53,764 bases of DNA. Origin: an uncultured Eubacterium sp. (lineage in GTDB: Bacteria; Bacillota; Clostridia; Lachnospirales; Lachnospiraceae). Where the stretch lies: positions 1 through 53,764 of the forward strand of contig CANDMI010000018.1 of the NCBI GenBank assembly GCA_947385775.1. The letters run 5' to 3'. The position numbers were made by a program, and so were the translations under genes. The notes below the pieces were generated by a model. That model made no database searches, had not been told where the DNA came from, and worked only from the letters and a program-made list of their open reading frames with translations. Numbering within the stretch: position 1 is the first letter of the stretch; each line of letters starts with the position of its first letter. Shown one piece after another: positions 1-7,539 of the stretch.

Positions 1-78
1 CAACCAATGTGCCGGAACCCCTTGTTTTCAGCGGTTTTCCCGATATTCTGTTCATGCCCTTTGTATCAAATAAGCGGT
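1..78. other. Unassigned sequence at left edge, beyond the recombinase break
   Basis: Similarity to serine recombinases stops at about position 95. On the minus strand a different frame is open from about here to the window edge (reading ...DRLFDTKGMNRISGKP...), but I do not recognise it. It may be the next inserted element or the product of a deletion that removed the rest of the third recombinase. No function is claimed. Confidence 0.3.
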
Positions 79-258
79 CTACATTTCCACAAACTCTAAT
101 GTCCGCATTGACGGATAAAGCTGTTTATCGCTTATATACTGCGCAATCAATTCCCTCTGGTGAACAATGCTGTTACTCTCTGCCTTCTTCTCATTTGATA
201 CAATATCCCCATCCTCTACGGAAAGCCTTAGATACTGGGCCATAAACCGCTCCGTCAC
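79..258 (-). pseudogene. Third serine recombinase, N-terminal fragment (truncated)
   Basis: Reading the minus strand from a GTG at 258-256 gives a 59-residue peptide ending at a TAG (81-79). It carries the start of a resolvase domain: QYLRLSVEDGD (catalytic Ser in RLS), then SNSIVHQRELIAQYI, matching the first strand and helix of the two intact recombinases downstream in coordinates. The GTG overlaps the TGA of the preceding recombinase gene, as in other tandem recombinase operons. After LEFVEM the usual DDGYSG continuation is lost, so the product has a nucleophile but no dimerisation, DNA-binding or zinc-ribbon regions. It was too short for standard ORF cut-offs. The break is visible; the cause (deletion, insertion or frameshift) cannot be decided at the window edge. 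Confidence 0.75.
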
Positions 259-2003
259 AGCCGGCTCCCCCTTTCTGCTAACTGTGACATCAGATATTCA
301 TACTCATTCCGAAACTGGAATTTTATGTGGATTCTTTTATCTCCATACACCTCTACCTTTTCCAATAGGTTTACAGCCATTTCCCTGGTAAGCTCCCCAG
401 CATCCCTAAATCTTAGAAAAGCTGTCATCCACTTGTTTTCCCCGCTTATCAACTGCTCATAATCCTCCAGATCTTCTTTCTTTTCATTCAGCGTTGTTTC
501 CAATTCCAAAATCTTTGATGCATATCTTTCTTTTGCACTCAAAAATTCTTCCCGCGTAAGGATTCCCTGTTTCATATCTTCATAAATGCTTGCCTTTAAA
601 TATGTATATCTTCCTAATTCTTCCTGCGCCTGTTCCACCGCTCTCTTTTTCTTCTGATAAACCGCAGAATGGCTGTCTGATTTTTTTATCCGTCTGATCA
701 GGCTTCTGGCCTCAACTGCTAAATCTATTTGCAGCTTTAACTGAATTAATACCATATCAAAAATTTTATGATCTGCGATAGAAGATGTACTGCATTTCAC
801 TTGGGAATGTCCATACGCCGAAGCACAGTAAAAATAATACTTTGCCTTTTCGTTCCTTACATCTTTATTTCTTCTCATTACATGCTGGCAGGTTCCGCAT
901 ACCAGGATACCTTTCAGCACATTTTCATATTTCGGCCTTCCCTTCCTGTCCATCCATATTTTCCGATTCGTTTCCCTGATATCCTGCACCTTTAAAAATA
1001 TTTCCCTGTCAACAACCGGCGGATGGTTTCCTTCTAATATTTCCCAGTCATCTTCTTTTCTTTTGCCCCGTTTTTCCTTTGAATAAATAGAATTATTATA
1101 TTTTCCCTGTACCAGGTCACCGGCATATGCCCTGTTATATAATATCCGGCTGACTGCCTGCGGCTGCCAGAGGACATCGCCGCAGCCCTTATATTTTTTC
1201 AATCCCTGCTCCCCTGCATATCTGCTTGGGGATGGTATTCCTTCCTGATTCAATATGCCTGCGATCTTGTATGCGCTCATCCCCTGCATTTTCATTGAAA
1301 ATATTCTCCTTACAATATCAGCGGCAGGTTCATCTATCACATAACGGCCTTGTTCCAAAATATACCCGTATGGAGCCTTGCTCCCTATAAACTGCCCCTG
1401 TTCTTTTTTTGTTCGCAACGCCGACAGAATCTTTTTTGAAATGTCTTTTGAATAGTAATCATTCGCCAGATTTTTAAATTCTGTGATCAATTCTTTTTCC
1501 TGAAAGATCTCACCTGCGCTGTCAAAATGGTCATTGACTGCTATAAAACGCACGCCAAGGAAAGGAAATATCTTTTCCAGATAATCACCTGCTTCCAGGT
1601 AATTCCTTGCAAACCGTGAAAGGTCTTTTACAATAATGCAGTTGATCCTGCGCTTTTTGGCATCCTCCATCATCTGTTCCCATCCCGGTCTTACAAAGTC
1701 CGTTCCTGTCTGCCCGTTATCCATATAGGTTTCTATAATTTCCACTTTCCTGCCGCACGGCATAAAGGTACCCTTTAGGGTTTCCACTTTCCTGCCGGGT
1801 GATATGTCCGGACTTCCAGAAAGCGCTTCCCCGTTTTCAAGCTGATTTGTAAAGTTTAATAACAGCTCAAGCTGATTGTCTATGCTGTCCGTACTTTTAC
1901 CGCCATTATCTTCATTAGACAAACGGACATACAAGGCTATCTTCATAACGGAATTTTCTGTCTGTCCCGCAGTCTTCCCCTGCTTTCTACTCGTCCTTGC
2001 CAT
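255..2003 (-). CDS. Large serine recombinase (site-specific, 582 aa)
   Basis: Cuts and rejoins DNA at attachment sites to integrate or excise a mobile element. Domains in order: resolvase/invertase catalytic domain (about 20-190, nucleophile Ser29 in YVRLSNED; SRFARNYLEAGDYLE), recombinase domain (about 215-330, APYGYILEQGRY), zinc beta-ribbon (VCGTCQHVMRR...YFYCAS...C), and a C-terminal coiled coil typical of large serine recombinases. I chose the ATG at 2003 because a strong AAAGGAGGGG lies just upstream; a start at 2045 is possible but has no such site. It overlaps the stop of the upstream recombinase by 17 bp, so the two are translationally coupled. Odd feature: an in-frame 42-bp insertion flanked by a 17-bp direct repeat lies between the first helix and the DNGQTG motif. 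It may be the partner of the other recombinase rather than acting alone. Confidence 0.93.
   Translation of the reverse strand: MARTSRKQGKTAGQTENSVMKIALYVRLSNEDNGGKSTDSIDNQLELLLNFTNQLENGEALSGSPDISPGRKVETLKGTFMPCGRKVEIIETYMDNGQTGTDFVRPGWEQMMEDAKKRRINCIIVKDLSRFARNYLEAGDYLEKIFPFLGVRFIAVNDHFDSAGEIFQEKELITEFKNLANDYYSKDISKKILSALRTKKEQGQFIGSKAPYGYILEQGRYVIDEPAADIVRRIFSMKMQGMSAYKIAGILNQEGIPSPSRYAGEQGLKKYKGCGDVLWQPQAVSRILYNRAYAGDLVQGKYNNSIYSKEKRGKRKEDDWEILEGNHPPVVDREIFLKVQDIRETNRKIWMDRKGRPKYENVLKGILVCGTCQHVMRRNKDVRNEKAKYYFYCASAYGHSQVKCSTSSIADHKIFDMVLIQLKLQIDLAVEARSLIRRIKKSDSHSAVYQKKKRAVEQAQEELGRYTYLKASIYEDMKQGILTREEFLSAKERYASKILELETTLNEKKEDLEDYEQLISGENKWMTAFLRFRDAGELTREMAVNLLEKVEVYGDKRIHIKFQFRNEYEYLMSQLAERGSRL
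1739..1797 (-). repeat. 17-bp direct repeat bounding an in-frame 42-bp insert
   Basis: TTTCCACTTTCCTGCCG (plus-strand sense) occurs at 1739-1755 and again at 1781-1797, 42 bp apart, inside the 582-aa recombinase. In the protein this gives GRKVE twice, around a 14-residue period, in a loop where related recombinases simply run into ETYxDNGQTG. The period is a multiple of three, so the frame survives. Confidence 0.8.
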
Positions 2004-3711
2004 ATGTACCCTCCCCTCCTTTTTTCTGAAGGCCGTATTCATCACTTACTGGCTGAATGCCTGAATCCTGACGCAGTTCTTCCAATAAATTCAAAGATGC
2101 CTGGAATTCTTGCGCATATTTGAAATGTATTTCTATCCTTGGATAACGCTCCCCTTTCTTTTTTTCATAAATAAGGATCTGTTCAATCAATGAAATAACA
2201 ACTTCCCTTGACAGACATTCCAGATACCCATATTTCTTAAATTCATTTACCCAGCCACACACATCCCCCTGTCCATTGGCAAGAAATGCAGCCTCTACTT
2301 CCATAGTTTCCAGCATCTGCTCCGCAGCCCGTATGCGCTCCTCATAAATCTCTTTTAACTCCAGATATTCTTCTTTTGTGATCAGCCCGTCTTTATAATC
2401 TTCATATAAATCCAGACGAAGGCTGTTATATTTTTGTATTTCTTTCTTTTTCTTTGCAATCTTCCCACTCTTTTTATCCATCTCCCCTTCCCGTATCTGT
2501 GCATCTTCCAGTTTAGCCAGAATCCTCCCTAGATCTGTTACATTTTTAATCTGATGGTTTAATAGTTTCAGCACACTTTCTTCCAGAGACTCTGCATTGA
2601 TGCTATGGGGACCGCAGATATTTTTATTTCCTTTGTGGCTTCCACATACATAGTAAACAAATTTCCTTTTTCCAGAAGGAACTGTTTTTCTAACCATATT
2701 TGCACCGCAGCCACCACATTTTACAATGCCGGACAAAAAATATACCTTTTCTTTTGCAGCCCCTGTCCTTGTATCCATTTGCAGCTGTTCCTGTACATTG
2801 TTAAAATCAACAGATGCAATAATGGCCTCATGGGTATTCTCTACCTGGCTCCACTTGCTCTGGTCACGTTTCACCTTTTTTTTCACTTTATAATTTGGAG
2901 TAGTTTCCTTCCCCTGTACGAGTGTTCCTGTATACACTGGATTTCCTAAAATACGAAGAACGTTCATATGCGTCCACTGGCTTTTCAGGTTCTTCTTAAA
3001 CCCAGTATAAAATGCACTTCCATTCTCTTTCTTGTAATCCATCGGCGTCAGGATATTTTTTTTATTCAGCTTCTCTGCAATTTTATGTGCATTACTGCCC
3101 TGCAGATACAAACGGAAAATAAAGCGCACAACTTCTGCCGCATCATCGTCTATCTCCAGTTTATTTTTATCCACTGCTGATTTTTGATATCCATATGGGG
3201 CAAAAGCTCCTACAAAATCCCCCCTCTTGCGCTTTACCTCCAGATTGCTCCGGATTTTGATACTGATATCCCTGCAATATGCATCATTAATAAGGTTTTT
3301 GAACGGAATGATAAAATTGTCTGCCTGCGTACCGCCTTCTATGCTGTCAAAATTATCATTAACAGCAATGAACCGGACACCCATATAAGGAAATATCTTC
3401 TCGATATATTTCCCAACCTCGATATGATTTCTTCCAAACCGTGATAAATCCTTTGTAATTACACAGTTTACTTCGCCTGTTTTAATATCCTCTAACATCT
3501 GCTGGAATGCCGGACGTTCAAAATTAACCCCAGAATAGCCATCATCCACCCTGACAGCATGGATTCTGATATCTTTCTTGGATTTTAGAAAATCTAAGAT
3601 AAGCTCTCTTTGATTCGTAATGCTGTCGCTTTCCTCCTTATCCCCATCTTCCCTTGATAAGCGTAGGTAAAGATCGGCATTATAAATATCAACATTCAGA
3701 TTTGTACTCAT
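1987..3711 (-). CDS. Large serine recombinase (site-specific, 574 aa)
   Basis: First gene of the tandem recombinase operon. Catalytic resolvase domain at about 10-170, with Ser19 in LYLRLSREDGD, the VDDGYSGVNFERP loop and SRFGRNHIEVGKYIE. The recombinase domain follows at about 195-300 (FAPYGYQKS). Next comes a zinc beta-ribbon (VKCGGCGANMVRK...YYVCGSHKG...C) and a basic coiled-coil tail of about 100 residues. Length and order are those of intact members of the family. The start is supported by GAGGTGATTATATG. A nested inverted repeat lies 11 bp upstream of the start. The DNA is AT-rich compared with the chromosome after 4.5 kb, consistent with transfer. Integration/excision is known for the family; which element this one moves is not visible. 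Confidence 0.94.
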   Translation of the reverse strand: MSTNLNVDIYNADLYLRLSREDGDKEESDSITNQRELILDFLKSKKDIRIHAVRVDDGYSGVNFERPAFQQMLEDIKTGEVNCVITKDLSRFGRNHIEVGKYIEKIFPYMGVRFIAVNDNFDSIEGGTQADNFIIPFKNLINDAYCRDISIKIRSNLEVKRKRGDFVGAFAPYGYQKSAVDKNKLEIDDDAAEVVRFIFRLYLQGSNAHKIAEKLNKKNILTPMDYKKENGSAFYTGFKKNLKSQWTHMNVLRILGNPVYTGTLVQGKETTPNYKVKKKVKRDQSKWSQVENTHEAIIASVDFNNVQEQLQMDTRTGAAKEKVYFLSGIVKCGGCGANMVRKTVPSGKRKFVYYVCGSHKGNKNICGPHSINAESLEESVLKLLNHQIKNVTDLGRILAKLEDAQIREGEMDKKSGKIAKKKKEIQKYNSLRLDLYEDYKDGLITKEEYLELKEIYEERIRAAEQMLETMEVEAAFLANGQGDVCGWVNEFKKYGYLECLSREVVISLIEQILIYEKKKGERYPRIEIHFKYAQEFQASLNLLEELRQDSGIQPVSDEYGLQKKGGEGTYGKDE

Positions 3712-3721
3712 ATAATCACCT

Positions 3722-3758
3722 CAAATAGACTTGTTTGTTATCAAACCTTTCCTATTTG
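3722..3758. repeat. Nested inverted repeat upstream of the recombinase operon
   Basis: CAAATAG (3722-3728) pairs with CTATTTG (3752-3758), and inside it GTTTG (3733-3737) pairs with CAAAC (3742-3746) around TTAT. In the minus-strand transcript this hairpin ends just before the ribosome binding site of the first recombinase. It could be an operator, a leader hairpin, or half of a serine-recombinase attachment site; sequence alone does not decide. Confidence 0.6.
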
Positions 3759-3887
3759 GGGCTCTGCTTCGTCCGTAATAATTGTGCCATCCCAAACCGC
3801 AAATGTCCATAGAAAAGCCCATATCAAACATCAGATAAATTATCATTTATTACTACTCATGGCTCTGGAAGCCGCTTATGCTAACTA

Positions 3888-4142
3888 TCATTCTTCCATA
3901 CTCATGCACAACTGCACCAATTTATTTTCAAGGCTTTCTTTTCTTTCAGCATAAGAAATCTTTACAACCATTCCATTACAGATAAAGCAAAATGGATTTT
4001 TTATTTTTTCCGCAAAATCTATCCATCTTTCCTGTACTGGCAGCGATTTATCAACTTCTATATGCTCTATATCCTCCAAAGTCCGGATATCTACAGTGCG
4101 AATGTCCACTTTCTTCATTTTTTCTAATTCTGTCAATTCCAT
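3888..4142 (-). CDS. Small DUF6870-like mobile-element protein (84 aa)
   Basis: An 84-residue acidic protein that begins with a doubled VDIRTVDIRT motif, then a short linker, ERWIDFAEKIKNPFCFICNG, VVVKIS-like strand (MVVKISYAERKESLENKL) and a C-terminal helix. I recognise the pattern as that of the DUF6870 family, small proteins common on integrative elements of Clostridia; their function is unknown to me. The two cysteines (FCFIC) could bind metal but no full site is visible. AAAGGG lies 7 bases before the ATG. It points the same way as the recombinases and probably belongs to the same element. The family assignment is from memory of pattern, not a search. Confidence 0.6.
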   Translation of the reverse strand: MELTELEKMKKVDIRTVDIRTLEDIEHIEVDKSLPVQERWIDFAEKIKNPFCFICNGMVVKISYAERKESLENKLVQLCMSMEE

Positions 4143-4563
4143 TAGAAAACCCTTTGTGTTCTTTTACTTAACTATATTATCTCTCGATTGTCCATTATGT
4201 TTATTTTATAATCCTGCAAGCGGCTGTCAGAAAGCAGCCTCTATTTTTACCGGATCGCCTGTTTGTGGAAGTATAAAGCAGCATCTCTGTTAATACAATA
4301 AATTCACTACTGGTTCATTAACTGTATATTTTGTAATATCTATTACTTTACGAAGTGAGAATAAAGATGAAAATATCGCCTATCCCCAAATGAACGCCTT
4401 ACCTAAACTGTTATCCCCGTCACGTTTTTCTGAAAAATTCTCACACCCCCTCTTCCATTTTACATTCCAATATAGTATAATAAAATTTATACCTAAATTT
4501 TTCTAATATAAGAAAACCCTGTAAACACCACTCCATAAACATTCTATAGGAGGTATGCAAAAC
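4143..4563. other. Intergenic boundary between mobile element and chromosome
   Basis: I see no gene in these 420 bases. A small hairpin GGCTG-tcagaaag-CAGCC at 4225-4242 is followed by TCTATTTTT and could be a weak plus-strand terminator. An extended -10 (TAGTATAAT, hexamer 4476-4481) without a good -35 lies about 90 bases before the HD-domain pseudogene and may be its promoter. Base composition changes across this stretch from the AT-rich recombinase region to the GC-richer chromosome, so the element end (attachment site) is probably here. No duplicated core sequence can be identified with one end only. Confidence 0.45.
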
Positions 4564-5142
4564 ATGCTCCCGACAAAAGCAGAAGCAGAAAAACTATTGA
4601 GCGAAGCCGAACAAAATAATCCTGGCCCATGGGGGAACCACAGCAGGGTTGCGGCGCATTGCGCACAAAAAATAGCGGAATTGTGCGACTTTCACAATCA
4701 TTCCATCCAGGATTATATTGGCAATTTTGATACCTCAAAGGAAGAATTCGAGTTGATCCAAAAAGAACTGGCAAAGGTTTGTTATGACGATTATGACAGA
4801 CTGATACAGTTATGTGATTCTATGGCTGGCAGCGAAGGCGTTATGGATATGGAAGAACGTATGAATGACGTAAAAAGAAGATACGGCTCATATCCGCTAG
4901 AGCGTGTTTGAAAAATGCTTTCTGACAGATGTATTCCACAATTTGTGGGAGATTTGTGCCAAATGAAGGGCGCATAGTGGGCTATGCAACCTGAATTTGG
5001 CGTAAATATCACGCAAAGTGGGGGATGCAGATGGCGGGAATGATTTTTCAAACACGCTCTAGAAAAATGGGACTGCAACCTGAAGCTAAAAGCCTATTTC
5101 GAAGCAAAAACAGGCAACGATATTAAGAAAATTGTAAAATAA
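4564..5142 (+). pseudogene. HD-domain hydrolase gene, core deleted and split by a MITE
   Basis: The N-terminal part reads MLPTKAEAEKLLSEAEQNNPGPWGNHSRVAAHCAQKIAEL, the opening of small HD-domain proteins. It then jumps directly to IQDYIGNFDTSKEEFELIQ, so the segment that should contain the HD metal ligands is missing without loss of frame. After RRYGSYPL a 158-bp insertion supplies a premature stop at 4909-4911. Beyond it the original frame resumes as EKWDCNLKLKAYFEAKTG and ends at TAA 5140-5142. Removing the insert joins the two halves exactly. AGGAGG at 4548-4553 favours the ATG at 4564 (spacing 10) over 4555 (spacing 1). Two independent lesions mean the gene is dead. The original role, a phosphohydrolase, is family inference. 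Confidence 0.85.
4901..5058. mobile_element. 158-bp palindromic MITE inserted in the HD gene
   Basis: The insert has perfect 16-bp terminal inverted repeats, AGCGTGTTTGAAAAAT, at 4901-4916 and (reverse complement) 5043-5058. It is flanked by CTAG at 4897-4900 and 5059-5062. This is either a 4-bp target duplication or a TA duplication with the repeat running one base further. Deleting the element and one CTAG restores the reading frame. The interior folds back on itself: GCATAG-tggg-CTATGC at the centre, GCCAAAT/ATTTGGC around it and further imperfect pairing outward, so nearly the whole element is one long hairpin. It encodes nothing and must be moved by a transposase elsewhere. A TA target would suggest an IS630/Tc-like helper, but that is inference. 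No second copy was noticed in this window. Confidence 0.85.
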
Positions 5143-5155
5143 GGATGTGAGGGAT

Positions 5156-5752
5156 ATGACGATCGGGGAAGCCAGAAAAATCTACTCTGGACAGATACAT
5201 GAGTTTTACAGCCAAAAGCTGTCGCTGGCAAAGCAGAAAAAAGAGCTGGAAGAAAAAGCAAACGCGCCTTTCGCGGATAAAAATAAATACCGTGAGCAGG
5301 CCGCTGTATTGGAGCTTTCCTACCAGGCCGTTACGGAAAAATATAACGAATACCACGATTTTATGCAGCAGCTTTTAAAGCTTCACTCCGCTTATTTTAA
5401 TGAAGAGGCAAGCAGACAGCAGGCGGACGCTATGTCGGAATACGCGCAAGATCTTAGCAAGATCGTGGAAACCGCAAGGCGGATCGCAAACGGCGATAAA
5501 GTTCCTATGTCGGATGAAAAAAAGCTTATGGAGTTTGACTTAAAAATGTATATGGCGGCAAAAAACATGTCGGTCATAAATGAGACAAAAAAGCGTAAAG
5601 AGCACGATTCCCTTTGGAAAGAAGACGAAGAGCAGGCCGAAAACCCGGACCCGTTTGAATACGCAAATGACAAGGAAATGTCATTGGAAGCTCCGGAAGT
5701 TACAGACGTATCCGATGTAATGGCGGGCGCGGGCAATGAGGCAATGCCATGA
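5156..5752 (+). CDS. Unrecognised helical hydrophilic protein (198 aa)
   Basis: I do not recognise a family. The sequence is almost all helix-forming and charged: MTIGEARKIYSGQIHEFYSQ, then a likely coiled coil (LSLAKQKKELEEKANAPF... and QAAVLELSYQAVTEKYNEYH), a second helical stretch to about residue 145, and an acidic disordered tail. There is no signal peptide, membrane span or catalytic motif. An ATG at 5156 follows GAGGG; a GTG at 5147 would add three residues. The stop codon overlaps the ATG of the TauE/SafE permease (ATGA), so the two are translationally coupled. It starts 13 bases after the dead HD gene and may once have shared an operon with it. Confidence 0.75.
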   Translation: MTIGEARKIYSGQIHEFYSQKLSLAKQKKELEEKANAPFADKNKYREQAAVLELSYQAVTEKYNEYHDFMQQLLKLHSAYFNEEASRQQADAMSEYAQDLSKIVETARRIANGDKVPMSDEKKLMEFDLKMYMAAKNMSVINETKKRKEHDSLWKEDEEQAENPDPFEYANDKEMSLEAPEVTDVSDVMAGAGNEAMP

Positions 5753-6525
5753 AGCTGTTTTTAGAAATCATCGTATGTTTTTTTGCGGGACTGGGAGCCG
5801 GGCTTGGGACTGGCTTTGCCGGAATGAGCGCGGCGGCTGTAATAAGCCCGATGTTAATCACGTTTCTTGGGATGCCCGCGTATGAAGCGGTCGGCGTCGC
5901 CCTTGCAAGCGATGTGTTGGCAAGCGCGGTCAGCGCCTATACGTATGGCAAAAATAAAAACCTGGATATTAAAAACGGCTTTGTCATGATGATGTCTGTC
6001 CTGGCGTTTACGTTTGTCGGAAGCCTAGTTGCAAGCAAGGCTCCAAATTCCACTATGGGAAGCTTTTCCACAGTCATGACCCTGTTTCTTGGCATTAAAT
6101 TCATCCTGCGCCCGGTTATGACTACAAAAGAAAACATGTCTTTTGTAAGCGCGAAAAAACGCCTGGCGCAGTCGGTTTTATGCGGCGCCGCCGTTGGGTT
6201 TATCTGTGGCTTTATCGGCGCGGGCGGCGGGATGATGATGCTTTTGCTTTTGACAGGCGTGCTTGGCTATGAGCTTAAGACGGCGGTCGGCACAAGCGTG
6301 TTTATCATGACGTTTACCGCTTTAACCGGAGCGTTAAGCCATTTTATGATCGGCGGCATGCCGCGGATTTTGCCGCTTCTATTATGCATCGCGTCTACGC
6401 TTTTATGGGCGCGCGTCGCCGCAAGGTTTGCAAATAAAGCAAGCGCCGCGACGCTAAACCGCGCGATCGGGATCGTGCTTACGATCTTAGGGGCGGCGAT
6501 CTTTGCGGTAAATATATGGAAATGA
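5749..6525 (+). CDS. TauE/SafE-family membrane permease (258 aa)
   Basis: A polytopic inner-membrane protein with about eight hydrophobic segments and the family's internal repeat. Each half contains a Gly-rich motif: GLGAGLGTGFAGMSAA near residue 17 and CGFIGAGGGMMMLLLL near residue 153. The family (formerly DUF81) exports sulfite, sulfonates or related small organic acids, usually by proton coupling; the substrate here cannot be read from sequence. Length is normal for the family. Translation is coupled to the preceding helical protein through ATGA. The gene ends 18 bases before the oppositely oriented sensor kinase gene, and I see no clear terminator between them. Confidence 0.88.
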   Translation: MKLFLEIIVCFFAGLGAGLGTGFAGMSAAAVISPMLITFLGMPAYEAVGVALASDVLASAVSAYTYGKNKNLDIKNGFVMMMSVLAFTFVGSLVASKAPNSTMGSFSTVMTLFLGIKFILRPVMTTKENMSFVSAKKRLAQSVLCGAAVGFICGFIGAGGGMMMLLLLTGVLGYELKTAVGTSVFIMTFTALTGALSHFMIGGMPRILPLLLCIASTLLWARVAARFANKASAATLNRAIGIVLTILGAAIFAVNIWK

Positions 6526-6543
6526 TTTATTTTCTTACTTAAT

Positions 6544-7539
6544 TTAAATCGGAAACTCCAATTCTATCCCAAAGCCCTCCCGATAAGGGATGCGGCTGTC
6601 CAAACTGACAGACACGCACAGCTTTTCGGCGTATTTGCGCACCAGGTAAAGCCCCATTCCGGTTGCCTTTTGCCGGTTTGGATAGCTGCCTGTAAAGCCC
6701 TTGTCAAAGATAAACGGCGCATCCTCCGGCGGCACGCCTTCTCCATTATTGTAAATGCCGAGACGGATTTTTTGATCGTCCTCATTCATCAAAATCCAAA
6801 CCCTGCCCTCGTTTGCGTCGGCGTACTTTACCGCATTGCTCATTAACTGCGAGATCAAAAATAACACGACCTTTTTATCCGAAAGGACTGCTATATGCTT
6901 TCCTTGAAATGAAAACGAAATCCCCCTTTCTTCCATAAACGCCTCATACTCAAACGCGGCCTCCTCCACGCACGCATCCAGAAAAAAACGCGTAAACTTA
7001 ATGTCCGTATGCTCCGCAGACAGCCTGGCATAATATAAGATCCGCTCCAGGTTTTCATTTAACTGGCGTTGTATATAATGAAACCTCCCATAGACATAGG
7101 GCGACATTTCCTCCCTGTGGTTATTTAAAACCAGTGGAAACAGCGACAGCGGGGTCTTTGCTTCGTGAACCCATGACTCGATATATTCGCGGTATTCGTT
7201 TCGCTCCACAGTCCTTTCATTCAAAAGCGACTGGGTTTTTAAAAGCTTCATGCAAAGCGCCCTTGCCGCGCTGTCACGTTCCAGGCTAAGCAAAAAATCT
7301 TCTTTTTCCCGGCCATCCGTTGCCTGCAAAAACGCTTGCAGCATAGCGTTATCCCGCCGATTTCGGTAAAATTCCGCCAAAAGCCCTGCCAAAAACGCAA
7401 ACGCCGTATACAAAAATAGAAAAAGGGACATATATTTTAACGCTTCCCGGCGTATGAGCCAGGCAATAAAAATATAAACTATATCTGTAAATAATATTAA
7501 AATGATCCAATGCATACACCGTTTTATAAGCCGCCTCAT
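6544..7539 (-). CDS. BceS-like intramembrane-sensing histidine kinase (331 aa)
   Basis: Sensor kinase of a peptide-antibiotic detoxification module. Two transmembrane helices near the N-terminus (about 11-28 and 37-55) are separated by only a few residues, so there is no outside sensing domain. This is the hallmark of BceS-type kinases, which sense through their ABC permease. The phospho-acceptor is His125 in WVHEAKTPL, the HEAKTPL box diagnostic of this subfamily. The ATPase domain follows with an N box (SNAVKYA) and G boxes (NNGEGVPPED, GMGLYLVRKYAEKL). The start overlaps the response-regulator stop (ATGA). It is the last gene of the operon ATPase-permease-regulator-kinase. Assignment to the subfamily is strong; the exact antibiotic is unknown. 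Confidence 0.9.
   Translation of the reverse strand: MRRLIKRCMHWIILILFTDIVYIFIAWLIRREALKYMSLFLFLYTAFAFLAGLLAEFYRNRRDNAMLQAFLQATDGREKEDFLLSLERDSAARALCMKLLKTQSLLNERTVERNEYREYIESWVHEAKTPLSLFPLVLNNHREEMSPYVYGRFHYIQRQLNENLERILYYARLSAEHTDIKFTRFFLDACVEEAAFEYEAFMEERGISFSFQGKHIAVLSDKKVVLFLISQLMSNAVKYADANEGRVWILMNEDDQKIRLGIYNNGEGVPPEDAPFIFDKGFTGSYPNRQKATGMGLYLVRKYAEKLCVSVSLDSRIPYREGFGIELEFPI

Noticed and set aside
9-391. Plus-strand ORFs at the left edge (78 and 74 residues)
   Set aside because: They lie antisense to the recombinase fragment and the end of the 582-aa recombinase, have no ribosome binding site, and show no family pattern.
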